64,000 nucleotides of DNA, taken from NCBI RefSeq assembly GCF_051106095.1, contig NC_135784.1, positions 149,827,428 to 149,891,427 on the forward strand, in the 5' to 3' direction. Positions 27,905 to 56,099 of this stretch are shown piece after piece. Both the position numbers and the translations under genes were made by a program. The first letter of the stretch is position 1; the number at the start of each line of letters is the position of its first letter. The DNA comes from Pogona vitticeps (lineage: Eukaryota > Chordata > Lepidosauria > Squamata > Agamidae). A model generated the notes under the pieces. The model was not told the DNA's origin. It ran no database searches and worked only from the letters and a program-made list of their open reading frames with translations.

Positions 27905-28780
27905 GTTAAGTCATGGGCCAGGGTGTGGACTCACCTCCCTCTGTTACCATCTCCACACAAGAACTGGAGGTTGTTCATGACTTTGTGTACCTTGGCTCAA
28001 CAATCTCTGACAATTCTCTCCCTAGACATCGAGCTGGATAAAAGCATTGGCAAAGCAGCAACCACGTTCTCTAGACTCACAAAGAGAGTATCTACAGTAC
28101 GGCTTAATAAGAAGCTAGCGGCATATACCAAGATCCAGGACTACAGAGGCTGTGTCCCGAGCGCACTCCTGTACTGTAGCGAGTTCTGGACCCTTTGTGC
28201 ACGGCAGGAGAAGTTGAACACATTCTATATGCGTTGTCTCTGAGGCATTTTTGGTATTACCTGGCAGGACAAAGTTTCAAATGGAGTAGCCCTAGAATGA
28301 GCTGGAATATTTAGCATGTATACATTACTGAAACAGCAACATCTACGTTGGCCTGGGCACGTCGTGAGAATGGCTGATGGTTGGATTCCAAAAGATCTCC
28401 TGTATGGAGAATTAGTGCAGGGAAATTGCCCCAGAGGAGACCACAGATGCAATACAAGGACAACTGCAAGCAGGATCTGAAGGCCTTAGGAATGGACCTC
28501 AACAGATGGGAAACCCTGACATTTGAGTGTTCAGCCTGGAGGCGGGCGGTGCAGCATGGCCTCCCAATTTGAAGAGACCCTTGTCCAGCAGGCCAAGGCA
28601 AAGAGGCAGTCCGAAAACCAGCAATATCAGGAAGCTGGACAGGAAAGAGATTGGATTTGTCTTTAGTGTGTGATTGTCACTCGCAAATTGCCCTTCTCAG
28701 CCATACTAGACGCTGTTCCAAGTCTTCTATTCAGAACACGTTACCATAGTCTCTCGAGACTGAAGGATGCCTAATCTAAT
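27905..28780 (+). mobile_element. non-LTR retrotransposon 3' fragment (RT C-terminus), copy A
   Basis: Broken plus-strand frames read ATTFSRLTKRVSTVRLNKKL, TKIQDYRGCVPSALLYCSEF and RQEKLNTFYMRCL, then LYGELVQGNCPRGD-like text and FEETLVQQAKAKRQ. This is the familiar C-terminal end of an animal non-LTR reverse transcriptase. It is not BovB; the clade is not assigned. It is a 3' fragment with several stops. An identical copy lies at 39858-40733, so it predates the duplication. Confidence 0.75.
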
Positions 28781-29796
28781 GTGGTCAGGTGCGTAGGGGA
28801 TGGGGAGGTGAGTGCAGAGCATGGAGTCCTGGGAAGAACTGTTCTCTTTGGCTGGGAGGGAAACTAGGGAAAAGGAGGGTGAGTGTGCTTGTGAGGCATT
28901 CTTGATTCCCACATAGAACACTCTTGTGTCGAGATACTGGGAGAGAGAGTGGATGTGGAGCCTGGGGGTTGAGAGGCAAGTCGAAGAGGCCGAAAACAGA
29001 GAGATAGGAGGGAAGAGGTAATAGAAAGTAAAGGATTGCACTGGATGAATTTAAACCCTGGAATTGAACAATGTTCTCTTAACACGACTATTTCAATAAA
29101 AACGTATTTGTTGTGTTCAAACCGAGTGGTGCTGAATTAAGGTCCTGAGGGTTAACCATGTGGAGAGTGTAATTATCATCATCATCTTAGAACTGCAGAA
29201 CTGGAAGGGACCCTATGGATTGTCATATCCAGACCCTGTCATAATGGTGAAGGAATAAATACATAACAAACACAGCCAACTGAAGGTTGGTGTGAACAGG
29301 AAAGAAGAAGAGAAAATCCATTTATTCCTGTGGTGATTTAGAGGAACAAGACACATCTCCAAGCAGCTTTACTCTTGATAGTTTACTGCCATCCAGTAGG
29401 TCTCCATTGCACCAGCAGTCCAGTCTGAGCCAGCTGCTGTGGGATACAGCATGCACCCCCCACATACACACACAGCCTTTATGCCATGAGTTAGTTATAA
29501 AAACAATTTTATTTTTTGCCATAGCCGAGTGATTACACCTAATTTTTTAAAAAATCAGAATCTACTACCACCCATTGTATGTTGATGCATAAGCCACCTG
29601 TTGTCAGTTCTCAACTTTAGCAACTGGAAGGCTTTTTCATCTGCTTAAACTGATGGGTTAATACAAACTTTGTTTTTATTAATCAAATATAATTGGCTTT
29701 ATGACTTTTTGAACTCCATTTAATGTGTTACAAGCTATTTTGCTAGTTCCTTTGTATTTTTAACAGAAACATTTCATCTTCCCTTTTTTCTTTTGG
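28781..29796. other. duplicated intergenic stretch after PRIM1 relic 1
   Basis: It matches 40734-41746. A minus-strand SINE tail (AGAACTGCAGAACTGGAAGG) lies near 29190. No gene is seen. Confidence 0.5.
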
Positions 29797-29886
29797 GGTT
29801 GTCCAAGTTTCTGACAATTATTTGTAACTTATTACTGTGAAGGTTGTCCAAATTTCTGACAATTATTTGTAACTTTTTACTGTGAA
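29797..29886. repeat. 45-bp tandem duplication
   Basis: Two 45-bp copies begin GGTTGTCCAA and end TTACTGTGAA, differing at two positions. The paralogous site near 41753 has a single copy, so this arose after the unit duplicated. Confidence 0.8.
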
Positions 29887-30718
29887 TTCCTCATATCCTT
29901 TCATTAAAGCAGTTATCACATTTTGGAAAGGTGTCAACTTTCTCAAAGATACATCTGGATATATCTAGTACTAGTCACCTGATTATCTTCTCTTTCTAGA
30001 AAAAATTATTTTCAAGGAATTTATTCATAATGCAGTTCAAGATTATTTGAAGACTTTATTTTTAGGGGGGAGTGGAACAACGTTTATTTCCAAAATATTG
30101 TTACATTCAGAAACTCTTCTAATTTAAACAAAATGTTTATCAAAAATTTTTCACTTTCTGTTATTGTCATTTATATTCGTCAGCATCTATATTTTTGACT
30201 GTTATAAGGCTTGTAAATCAAGTGCATGAAAGTATTATAAAATATACTGTTGTGTATGAATACCCAACCAAAGGTACCTCACACTGACTTTTGCAGTACC
30301 TAATGTAGGCTCTGAAATGAAAAAACCTTCCCTATAACCAGCAGTGGATTTTCTGTACAGAGACTCTGAGCCTCATTCAGTTGTACCAAAAATTAAGCCT
30401 TAGATTCAGATTAGATCCAGAACAGAACAAGGGAAAGCTACATGTTTAAAATACAACTGTTAGATTATCCAGCCAGCATAGCCACTGGCTGGGGGAATCT
30501 GGAAATGAGAGTCCCAGAAGAAACTTCTCTAAATTCAGCTAAAGAGACAACCTGTCCTTTCATTCTTCAGTGTTTTGTGTCCAGCTCTGGTTGATGGGGC
30601 TTGGGTTTCTCGTTGATAATGAGGATAGACCAGATATAACAAGCTTCCGTCTGACACTTGGCAAGCATCTGTCACACACATATGCTCACACCCATTCTAA
30701 ACCCTTTCCACACCACCC

Positions 30719-36789
<6,071 letters not shown>

Positions 36790-37510
36790 GCTTACTATGA
36801 ACTAAAACAAGATGAAGAACAAGGCAGGGAATTAAATCCCACACCCCAATCCTGCTCCTCCAGGTTTAATTTCTCTCTTTCGGGTATTGTCAAGCAGCAA
36901 TCTACCCACAGGAGAATACTTTACCACTTCCAAAATGTTAAGGAGAAGGAGAAGGTAATGGTTTATAAAGCCATGTTTAGCATATTGATACTGTAGTTCG
37001 TTGCGCGTTTTTGCAAGTTAAATGAAGTTTCCTATCAAGAGGTCATTGTTTTGTATGTCCAGTTTCAGCTAGCATTAACTACCTGTGCTTTAAAAAAAAA
37101 ACTGAGATAAGTTATTACTATGAGATACTGTGTAATACGGTATTTTCAAAGCCTGCCAACATTAGTTTTGGAGGCTACATTTCCTTCAGTCCTCCAGCCA
37201 GCATGGACAATTTTCTCAAGCTCTGGTCATTTTGAAAGTAAATGTCCATGAAGGCTCAGCCTAACATGCAACATTAAACAATCACATGGTATTTCTCAGG
37301 CTGCAGAATGAAAACACCTAATGGAACAACCGTAGTCCTCTTCCCTTCCCCCCTCCCTCCCCCACACCATGCACCTTCCCTATCTGTTCTTCATAGTAGA
37401 GAGATCCTCTGGAGCAGATTTGTGAAGAGGCAGCCTAGGTGGCGTTCACTCTCCTGCCTTGTAAATACAATCTGGCAAATACAAACAGGAAGTCAAAAGA
37501 TTCTGCTCAC

Positions 37511-37590
37511 CACAGAGACTTCAATCTGTCTAAAGCAGGAGGTCTCAGGCGCCGAGAAGAACAGAGCCGATGACTGCCTCTCCCCACAAC
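37511..37590 (-). promoter_or_regulatory. putative non-coding first exon of SDR copy 3
   Basis: The minus strand reads TGAAGTCTCTGTG followed by GTGAGC, the counterpart of the site at 23875. It may splice to the acceptor before the ATG at 36789. This is inference from the donor and the need for a 5' UTR exon. Confidence 0.3.
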
Positions 37591-38695
37591 TGCATCCCAG
37601 GATTTGAAAGGTTAAGCTGCAAAGATCCTGCCAGAGATGACCAAAGTCCAAAGTCTAAAGTCCTGGCTTGTATCTTTGGAAGGCAGCCAGCAGGGACTTG
37701 TCTCAACAATTCTCCCTTCCAACTCTCCAACATTGCATCTTCTCCAGGGCAATAGCACCATGACTGCTCAGTTGAGTCCATTTGTACAGCTGTCTCCTGC
37801 TGCAATTCCAGTGCACGGCAAAGATGGAGCAAGGGAGATTATTAAAGTGTTCCAATTTTAGGGGTTGGGTGGGTCAGAGCAGTGTGCTTAATTCCTTTAC
37901 ATTTCCTCTAGTTTTTTTAAATAGTATTATCTTGTAGAATGTTACAGTCACAAACATTGCGGGCCAGAGTGAACATGAAGCTATGTATCAATAATGCTCT
38001 GGCTATTGATGTTTTTTGCTGATCATGCAGGAGTCGGAGATTTTTCTGTCTTCTTTATTAGGACCAAACTGCACAGAGAGTCATGATCCCCACAGTACCT
38101 ACCAATCAATCAAATCAACAGCACTTGATTTTTATAAATCAAAATGAAGTCATGAGAAGCAAATGAGTTTGCTAATACATCAGCAAAAGAAACCACTTCA
38201 CCTGTTCTGAACAATGTAGTACATCAAGTGTGCAGAATAGCACACCCTATTATCTGAAATAATGACCCATTTGTTATCACATCTTTTTTACAGTATTTGA
38301 AATAACAAACCTGGTGATCACTGGCACAGACCAACTCATAACAAGTTTCCTCCACCCTTACAATAATCTCATGCAGTCAGAACATTTTGAATCAATTTGT
38401 ATTATGCTAAAGCCGGAGTAAGTGAAGTAATATATTTTGCAATGTAATAACAGTCTGTGAAGGAATTATGTTTTATGGAGTTAACATCAACTCTGTAACA
38501 TCTACAGTATAAAGCAATTAGACGGTTAACATCAAATCTTGAGAAACTGTGAAATATTCAAGCCGAGCTTGCTTGGCCTGAATGTTCTGAGAACTGTGTA
38601 ATGCTTAGTACCTCTGTCTCCAGATGACAGCATTGATGGGGTCAGGATGGCCTTGAAGAGATTGAGGAGTCCAGTCTTTTCATCTGGAGCAGAGC

Positions 38696-38709
38696 TAATT
38701 AACTGGTAC
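38696..38709. other. empty BovB target site (paralogous to 25051-26748)
   Basis: One copy of TAATTAACTGGTAC with uninterrupted flanks (GAGCAGAGC before, AGCTAGAGCC after). It shows the pre-insertion state of the unit 1 site. Confidence 0.95.
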
Positions 38710-39488
38710 AGCTAGAGCCAATTTACCACAAATTTCTTTCATACCTTGATCCCTGCACTTTGCATATGTTATCTGATGTTTTTTTTGTAATTACTGTTTA
38801 ATTATTGTAATTTTTGCTATGCCTTACTACTTTTTCCTTTTTAATAACCTTATATTTTAACCAAGCTGTGCTTGATTTAAACAGCGTAAATGAGTTGATG
38901 GTACTGAATCTCAGTGTCTGAGGATGCTCAGAAGTGTTGGAACATTTTTGGGTTACTTTAAGTTCTGTGCAGGATTGTTCTGACACTAGGAGCAACAACC
39001 TACTTGTGTGCATTATCTCTGAGCTCCGGGTGTAAGGGACTCAGAGTGTGCTAGGGAAGGCACCGGCTTCAGGAGACATTTCCCAACCATTAGTGCACTG
39101 ACCTCCTGGATTTAATCCATCCAGGCAGAAAAGGTGGTGTGTAACACATTGGTGAGAGGAACCCTTCTGCGCAACCTGCGTAAACCCTTAAACACAGTAA
39201 TGGATGTATTTGAAGGTGACCGTTCCTGGTTTACAAGCCATTTCCTCGGTAACATTTAGGACACATACAGGTTCACATAAGGAGAGCTGTCGTCCAAAAC
39301 CACAACACTGCACTTTTCTGGTTTCTGAGTTCCATGAACGAACCACTGCGGTGCTTTTTTTTCTATAGTTAACTAAGCAACCAAGATGAATTATCTGTGT
39401 ATCGGCAGCAAAATAAACAAGTCACCCCTGGAAGATCCCAGTCTCCACTTTCCAGCCGCTGAATCTCCCCGTTGGCTCCTTCCCCAAG

Positions 39489-39551
39489 ACTACATTTCCC
39501 ACAACCCCGCAGCCCTTTCCGTCACGAGAGCTCTTCGGATTGGTCCTTCAA
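39489..39551 (+). promoter_or_regulatory. relic PRIM1 core promoter 2
   Basis: ACTACATTTCCCA lies at 39489-39501, with an inverted CCAAT box (GGATTGGTCC) about 45 bp further on. This is identical in layout to relic 1 and close to the real PRIM1 promoter. Confidence 0.5.
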
Positions 39552-39603
39552 GCGTCCAGTGGGGAGCCCTGAATTCCCCCGCGCTCTCTGCCCGCTCTGG
39601 GAT

Positions 39604-39696
39604 ATGGCGGCTTTCGACGTTGAACCTGCTGCCCCTTTATTACCGCCGCCTGTTCCGCTTCGGCCTGTATGGGCGGTGGCTGCGCATTGGGGGGTG
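39604..39696 (+). pseudogene. PRIM1: PRIM1 exon 1 relic 2
   Basis: 93 nt from ATG to the GTGAGG donor. It carries the same 11-nt loss as relic 1 plus one extra G near the end. It keeps CTGCTGCCCC where the real exon has CTGCTGCCCC and relic 1 has CTGGTGCCCC. The frame is broken, and no other PRIM1 exon follows before SDR copy 4. Confidence 0.9.
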
Positions 39697-39857
39697 GTGA
39701 GGTTGGGACGAGGGGCGGTTCTTTTACGCCTTGTGCCTGTGAGGAGACCCCTGAGCAGAAGGGAAGCTCCCCTGAGGGGAGCAGTGAATGAACATGCAGC
39801 GCAAGGGAGTGGGGCGTTGTGATACCCTGTTCTATATAAATATATATTGTTTCTGTG

Positions 39858-40733
39858 GTTAAGTCATGGGCCAGGGTGTGGACTCACCTCCCTCTGTTAC
39901 CATCTCCACACAAGAACTGGAGGTTGTTCATGACTTTGTGTACCTTGGCTCAACAATCTCTGACAATTCTCTCCCTAGACATCGAGCTGGATAAAAGCAT
40001 TGGCAAAGCAGCAACCACGTTCTCTAGACTCACAAAGAGAGTATCTACAGTACGGCTTAATAAGAAGCTAGCGGCATATACCAAGATCCAGGACTACAGA
40101 GGCTGTGTCCCGAGCGCACTCCTGTACTGTAGCGAGTTCTGGACCCTTTGTGCACGGCAGGAGAAGTTGAACACATTCTATATGCGTTGTCTCTGAGGCA
40201 TTTTTGGTATTACCTGGCAGGACAAAGTTTCAAATGGAGTAGCCCTAGAATGAGCTGGAATATTTAGCATGTATACATTACTGAAACAGCAACATCTACG
40301 TTGGCCTGGGCACGTCGTGAGAATGGCTGATGGTTGGATTCCAAAAGATCTCCTGTATGGAGAATTAGTGCAGGGAAATTGCCCCAGAGGAGACCACAGA
40401 TGCAATACAAGGACAACTGCAAGCAGGATCTGAAGGCCTTAGGAATGGACCTCAACAGATGGGAAACCCTGACATTTGAGTGTTCAGCCTGGAGGCGGGC
40501 GGTGCAGCATGGCCTCCCAATTTGAAGAGACCCTTGTCCAGCAGGCCAAGGCAAAGAGGCAGTCCGAAAACCAGCAATATCAGGAAGCTGGACAGGAAAG
40601 AGATTGGATTTGTCTTTAGTGTGTGATTGTCACTCTCGAATTGCCCTTCTCAGCCACACTAGACGCTGTTCCAAGTCTTCTATTCAGAACACGTTACCAT
40701 AGTCTCTCGAGACTGAAGGATGCCTAATCTAAT
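39858..40733 (+). mobile_element. non-LTR retrotransposon 3' fragment, copy B
   Basis: This is the paralogue of 27905-28780, essentially identical including its stops, and was carried along by the unit duplication. Confidence 0.75.
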
Positions 40734-42108
40734 GTGGTCAGGTGCGTAGGGGATGGGGAGGTGAGTGCAGAGCATGGAGTCCTGGGAAGAACTGTTCTCT
40801 TTGGCTGGGAGGGAAACTAGGGAAAAGGAGGGTGAGTGTGCTTGTGAGGCATTCTTGATTCCCACATAGAACACTCTTGTGTCGAGATACTGGGAGAGAG
40901 AGTGGATGTGGAGCCTGGGGGTTGAGAGGCAAGTCGAAGAGGCCGAAAACAGAGAGATAGGAGGGAAGAGGTAATAGAAAGTAAATGATTGCACTGGATG
41001 AATTTAAACCCTGGAATTGAACAATGTTCTCTTAACACGACTATTTCAATAAAAACGTATTTGTTGTGTTCAAACCGAGTGGTGCTGAATTAAGGTCCTG
41101 AGGGTTAGCCATGTGGAGAGTGTAATTATCATCATCATCTTAGAACTGCAGAACTGGAAGGGACCCTACGGATCGTCATATCCAGACCCTGTCATAAGCA
41201 TGAAGGAACAAATACATAACAAACAGCCGACTGAAGGTTGGTGTGAACAGGAAAGAAGAAGAGAAAATCCATTTATTCCTGTGATGATTTAGAGGAACAA
41301 GACACATCTCCAAGCAGCTTTACTCTTGATAGTTTACTGCCATCCAGTAGGTCTCCATTGCATCAGCAGTCCAGTCCGAGCCAGCCGCTGTGGGATACAG
41401 CATGCACCCCCCACATACACACACAGCCTTTATGCCATGAGTTAGTTATAAAAACAATTTTATTTTTTGCCATAGCCGAGTGATTACACCTAATTTTTTA
41501 AAAAATCAGAATCTACTACCACCCATTGTATGTTGATGCATAAGCCACCTGTTGTCAGTTCTCAACTTTAGCAATTGGAAGGCTTTTTCATCTGCTTAAA
41601 CTGATGGGTTAATACAAACTTTGTTTTTATTAATCAAATATAATTGGCTTTATGACTTTTTGAACTCCATTTAATGTGTTACAAGCTATTTTGCTAGTTC
41701 CTTTGCATTATTAACAGAAACAATTCATCTTCCCTTTTTTTCTTTTGGGGTTGTCCAAATTTCTAACAATTATTTGTCACTTTTTACTATGAATTCCTCA
41801 CATCCTTTTATTAAAGTAGTTAGTGTATTACATTTTGGAAAGGTGTCAAATTTCTCAACGATACATCTGGACTAGTCACCTGATTATCTTCTCTTTCTAG
41901 AAAAAAATATTAGTTTTTTCCCAAGGCATTTATTCATAACATTTGCAGTTCAAGTTTATTTGAAGACTTTATTTTTAGGGGGGAGTGGAACAACGTTTAT
42001 TTCCAAAATATTGTTACATTCAGAAACTCTTCTAATTTAAACAAAATGTTTATCAAAAATTTTTCACTTTCTGTTATTGTCATTTATATTCGTCAGCATC
42101 TATATTTT
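40734..42108. other. duplicated intergenic stretch after PRIM1 relic 2
   Basis: It matches 28781-30195 with small indels near 41750-41960. No gene is seen. The join to the SDR 3' flank near 42108 is the inferred duplication junction. Confidence 0.5.
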
Positions 42109-42631
42109 TGACTGTTATAAGGCTTGTAAATCAAGTGCATGAAAGTATTATAAAATATACTGTTGTGTATGAATACCCAACCAAAGGTACCTCACACTGA
42201 CTTTTGCAGTACCTAATGTAGGCTCTGAAATGAAAAAACCTTCCCTATAACCAGCAGTGGATTTTCTGTACAGAGACTCTGAGCCTCATTCAGTTGTACC
42301 AAAAATTAAGCCTTAGATTCAGATTAGATCCAGAACAGAACAAGGGAAAGCTACATGTTTAAAATACAACTGTTAGATTATCCAGCCAGCATAGCCACTG
42401 GCTGGGGGAATCTGGAAATGAGAGTCCCAGAAGAAACTTCTCTAAATTCAGCTAAAGAGACAACCTGTCCTTTCATTCTTCAGTGTTTTGTGTCCAGCTC
42501 TGGTTGATGGGGCTTGGGTTTCTCGTTGATAATGAGGATAGACCAGATATAACAAGCTTCCGTCTGACACTTGGCAAGCATCTGTCACACACATATGCTC
42601 ACACCCATTCTAAACCCTTTCCACACCACCC

Positions 42632-51807
<9,176 letters not shown>

Positions 51808-52528
51808 GCTTACTATGAACTAAAACAAGATGAAGAACAAGGAAGGGAATTAAATCCCACACCCCAATCCTGCTCCTCCAGGTTTAATTTCTCTCTTTCG
51901 GGTATTGTCAAGCAGCAATCTACCCACAGGAGAATACTTTACCACCTCCAAAAGGTTAAGGAGCAGCAGAAGGTACAGTAATGGTTTATAAAGCCAAGTT
52001 TATCATATTGACACTGTAGTTCATTGCGCCTTTTTGCAAGTTAAATGAAGTTTCCTATCAAGAGGTTACTGTTTTGTATATCCAATCTCTGCTAGCATTA
52101 ACTACCTGTGCTTTTTTAAAAAACTGAGATAAGTTATTACTATGTGATACTGTGGACTATTTTCAAAGCCTACCAACATTAGTTTTGGAGGCTACATTTC
52201 CTTTAGTCCTCCAGCCAGCATGGACAATTTTCTCAAGCTCTGGTTATTTTGAAAGTAAATGTCCATGAAGTCTCATCCTAACATGCAACGTTAAAACAAT
52301 CACATGGGATTTCTCAGGCTGCAGAATGAAAATACCTAATGAAACAACCGTAGTCCTCTTCCCTTCCCCCCTCCCTCCCCCACACCATGCACCTTCCCTA
52401 TCTGTTCTTCATAGTAGAGAGATCCTCTGGAACAGATTTGTGGAGAGGCAGCCTAGGTGGCGTTCACTCTCCTGCCTTGTAAATACAATCTGGCAAATAC
52501 AAACAGGAAGTCAAAAGATTCTGCTCAC

Positions 52529-52610
52529 CACAGAGACTTCAATCTGTCTAAAGCAGGAGGTTTCAGGCGCCGAGAAGAACAGAGCCGATGACTGCCTCTC
52601 CCCTCCACTG
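52529..52610 (-). promoter_or_regulatory. putative non-coding first exon of SDR copy 4
   Basis: The minus strand reads TGAAGTCTCTGTG followed by GTGAGC, as in copies 2 and 3. An LTR-like insert begins only about 165 bp further upstream in transcription sense, at 52774. Confidence 0.3.
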
Positions 52611-52773
52611 CATCCCAGGATTTGAAAGGTTAAGTTGCAGAGCACCTGCCAGAGATAAGCAAAGTCCAAAGTCTAAAGTCCTGGCCTGTATCTTTGGAAG
52701 GCAGCCAGCAGGGACTTGTCTCAACAATTCTCCCTTCCACCTCTCCAACATTGCATTTTCTTCAAGGCAATGG

Positions 52774-53577
52774 TGTGATTGGGTTCTGTACTTTCTTTGG
52801 CCAACCCCTAGTTTTCGGCGGGAAATAAAATTGAAGACATTTTTATAACCAAACTGTCACTTTTATTACTTCCACTCTCCTCCAGCACATTATTCAACGG
52901 ACCAAAACTTATCCATTCTGGCAACAGGCCATAACTAGGAGAACCAAAACTCTTTCCATATCCCCAGGGACTCACTGGGGAGTTCGCCCACACCATTCCT
53001 GATACATCGGTCTTTGGGGAGGAGTACTCCTTAGGGCACAACTCGTCCCACAGCATGAGTCTCTCACCCAGCCCCTCTCAACCGCCTTATCGTAGAATCG
53101 GTTGCTCTCTATTTCAGTTTCTCTCCAGAGCTCCAACTCATTCGGTGCCACCATCCCGGTCAGTTCTTGGGTCAAGAAGTGTGCCAGCTTTCCTTCCTTC
53201 AGGTTCGGGTCTGGCAATAATCCTCCCATCTTTAGGTTGGGAAAATCTCCCAACAGTCCTTGAATCTTAACAAATTCAACCTCCTTCCTTCTCGCCTCCT
53301 CTCTTCTCTTCCAATACTGAACTGATCCAACACACCCCTTCATCATTTATCTCCTCCTCCCATACTGAAACCTCTTGCTCTGCCTCCTTTCCCTTCACGC
53401 CCTCCTCCACCAGACAGACTTCTAACTTTCTCGCCTTTTACTCTAATTCAGTTTCCTGGGTTTCCTTTATAACTGTCACTCCTTTGGTCACCGTCTTTTC
53501 CTCATTCTCATCATCCACTCCTCCTCCTACAGCCTCTATCACCACTGACGGCTCACTCTCACACACTCCTCCTTCAC
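52774..53577 (-). mobile_element. LTR-like fossil with open frame, upstream of SDR copy 4
   Basis: An 804-bp insert is flanked by CAATGG on both sides (52768-52773 and 53578-53583). One end begins TGTGATTGGG. On the minus strand it has a Glu/Lys-rich open frame and an AATAAA near 52825. It resembles the 47027-47867 insert in size, ends and layout, though I could not align the two frames. Units 1 and 2 lack it. Confidence 0.5.
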
Positions 53578-53610
53578 CAATGGCTTCTCAAGGCCCAATG
53601 GCACCATGAC

Positions 53611-54026
53611 TAGGGTTGCCAGATGTCAGGCCAAAGGAGGACATGTCCTCCTTTTTAGCCTAATGTCCTCCGTCAGGCAGGCAAAGATAAAAACCTTTAA
53701 AATGTCAGGCTTTTGTATATTTTATGTTATAATTTTGGATGGGAGGGGGAGAGGGGGAAGGGGGTCTGGCTTTCCCCGCCCCCACCTGCCCGCCTACCCC
53801 CAGTATTTTGAAAAAAAGTCTTCATTGAATTTATTTTTAATTTTTAACATGACTGTTTCTTGGTCGGTTCACTAAGAGACATTTATTGGCAGCTATTGTA
53901 ATAAAATTGTATTGATTTGGGGTTTAATCTGGAATGATTCAAATGAAACATTCAATATGTCCTCCTTTGTCCTCCTTTTTGTCTTTCTATGTCCTCCTTT
54001 TAGTACCCGTGTATCTGGCAACCCTA
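53611..54026. mobile_element. hAT MITE upstream of SDR copy 4
   Basis: Inverted ends TAGGGTTGCCAGATGTC and GTATCTGGCAACCCTA are flanked by an 8-bp duplication ACCATGAC/ACCATGAT (53603-53610 and 54027-54034). The interior is rich in TGTCCTCCTTT repeats on both sides. It is non-coding and absent from units 1 and 2. Confidence 0.8.
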
Positions 54027-54034
54027 ACCATGAT

Positions 54035-55117
54035 CTGCTCAGTTGAGTCCATTTGTACACCATACAGCTGTCTCCTGCTGCAATTCCTGTCCACGGCTGC
54101 TGTGATGGAGGGGGATGATTAAAGTGTTCCAATATTTGCAGTCTGTAGTCACAGTTACAAACATTAAGGGCCAAACCGCATCTGAACCTAAACATACCAT
54201 TACAGTACCTCCCTGGCTGTTGATTTTGTTGTTAATAATGTGGGAGGTAGAGATTTTTTTCTGTAACCTTCATTGGGACCAAAGGATACAGGGCATCACA
54301 AATCTCAGAGTACCTACCAATCAATCCAATTAAATCAACAACACTTCTTCATTTTTATTTATCAACATTAAGTCATTACAATAACATGGGTCTGATCATG
54401 TATCAGCATTATTCCACTTATTCTTGTAATGCAGTACATCAAGTGTACAGAACATCATGGCCCATTATCTGAAATAACGAGTTCTTCCTTCGTATGTTCA
54501 GGGATTTAAAGAAAATCAGATAAAATCTCCCCAAATAAAGGGAAATGGCATTAAACATTCCATATCGTGCATACTATTTGCAGGCTCCACCTTCAGTTTG
54601 CAGATGTTTCTTGCACATTCTGATGCCTAGAGTGGTAAGTGGATATGACTCAGGATACCTGCCTTCAAATCCCTGCTTATCCATAGAAGCTTATTGCAAG
54701 TGTGGTACTGGTAACGCCTATATTCTATTTACATATAGGCTTTTGGTGTGCTTTAAATCAGCCTGTGCAAAGTTTCAGCCCCCAATTCAAACACAGTTTA
54801 TCATCCCTTCCAAATTGTTCACCACAGGCTTAACAAAGCTTAGATTTCTTCTTTTGTCTAAAAAGGGGTGCAAAAATAGTGATGCTATCTGGCAACAGGC
54901 CAGCTCTACAATGGTTTTCAGCAGTATATCTTCATCAGCTGCTATGTTTGGTTACAACAAATTACTCGCTGATGGGAAGAAGCAGTTGGTTAAATTAAGA
55001 TTGTGGCCCAAGAACCAGGAAAACTGGGGTTCACATTCCCGCATGGATCTTTTAAATCTTTAATACCTGTGTAAATATTAATTTTATATTGTGATTGTTT
55101 TATACACTTTTAATAAT
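54035..55117. other. upstream region of SDR copy 4 and PRIM1, diverged from other units
   Basis: Patches align with 37760-38300 (for example CCTACCAATCAATC), but divergence is much higher than between units 1 and 2. From about 54500 I recognise no homology or gene. Confidence 0.45.
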
Positions 55118-55412
55118 TTGAGTGCTCACTGGAAGGACAGATCCTGAGGCTGAGGCTCCAATACTTTGGCCATCTGATGAGAAGAGAAGACTCCCTGGAA
55201 AAGACCCTGATGTTAGGAAAGTGTGAGGGCAAGAGGAGAAGGGGACGACAGAGGATGAGATGGTTGGACAGTGTCATTGAAGTGACCAACATGAATTTGA
55301 CCCAGCTCCGGGAGGCAGTGGAAGACAGGACGGCCTGGCGTGCTCTGGTCCATGGGGTCATGAAGAGTCGGACACGACTAAATGACTAAACAACAACAAC
55401 AACAATAATTTG
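55118..55412 (+). mobile_element. BovB LINE 3' end fragment
   Basis: Plus-strand text encodes SAHWKDRS..., FGHLMRREDSLEKTLMLGKC, RQRMRWLDSVIEVTN and [12 protein letters not shown], then the BovB tail with (CAA)n. Only the last 300 bp or so are present, through 5' truncation. Confidence 0.9.
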
Positions 55413-55415
55413 AGG

Positions 55416-55740
55416 ACGTGGTGGCGTTGCGGATTAAACCACAGAAGCCTCTGTGCTGCAAGGTCAGAAGACCAGCAGTCGTAAGATCGAATCCACGCAG
55501 CGGAGTGAACTCCCGTCACTTGTCCCAGCTCCTGCCAACCTAGCAGTTCGAAAGCATGTAAAAATGTGAGTAGATAAATAGGTACCACCTCGGTGGGAAG
55601 ATAATGGCATTCCATGCCACGTAACCACGGAAACTGTCTTTGGACAAACGCTGTCTCTATGACTTGGAAATGGGGATGAGCACCGCGCCCTAGAGTTGGT
55701 CACGACTGGACTAAATGCCAAGGGGAACCTTTACCTTTAC
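55416..55740 (+). repeat. Sauria SINE
   Basis: GGTGGCGTTGCGGATTAAAC, then TAAGATCGAATCC (B box), CCAGCTCCTGCCAACCTAGC, GTAGATAAATAGGTACC and the BovB-type end GTTGGTCACGACTGGAC with CTTTACCTTTAC. This is the hallmark squamate SINE. It abuts the BovB fragment tail. Confidence 0.85.
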
Positions 55741-55989
55741 ACAAGTATATGAAATAATAAATAAATTTCCTACAATACAAATTAACAGTAACACGCTGAC
55801 CTACTAATGAGCTGCAAAAACCTCTAATTTAAGTCTGTTCCGCCTTAGAGTAAGGCAAAACAAATTTAAGGACAATATTCATTATCACCATCTCCCCTTC
55901 TTACCTATGTACAAGTGGTGAGGTTAGCACAGCAGACTCCTCTCTAGAAGAAAGCTTCCAGGACGCGTTCTGCTTGCAGTCACTTTGCC

Positions 55990-56058
55990 CAGAGCACCGC
56001 GCCCTAGAGTCGGACACAACTGGAATACAGTAAATGTCAAGGGGAACCTTTACCTAAC
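55990..56058 (+). repeat. Sauria SINE 3' fragment
   Basis: AGAGCACCGCGCCCTAGAG, then CGGACACAACTGG and GGGGAACCTTTACCTAAC. Only the SINE tail remains. Confidence 0.7.
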
Positions 56059-56099
56059 AGTGTTAAGCTTGTTTCAACATCTCCCACAAAAACAAAACA

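Noticed and set aside
40680-41038. Pair of identical minus-strand frames in units 1 and 2 (also 28727-29085)
   Set aside because: Identity comes from recent duplication, not selection. There are no motifs and no splice context.
54545-55063. 172-codon plus-strand frame upstream of PRIM1
   Set aside because: No recognisable family, no splice or promoter context, and AT-rich intergenic composition. Probably chance.
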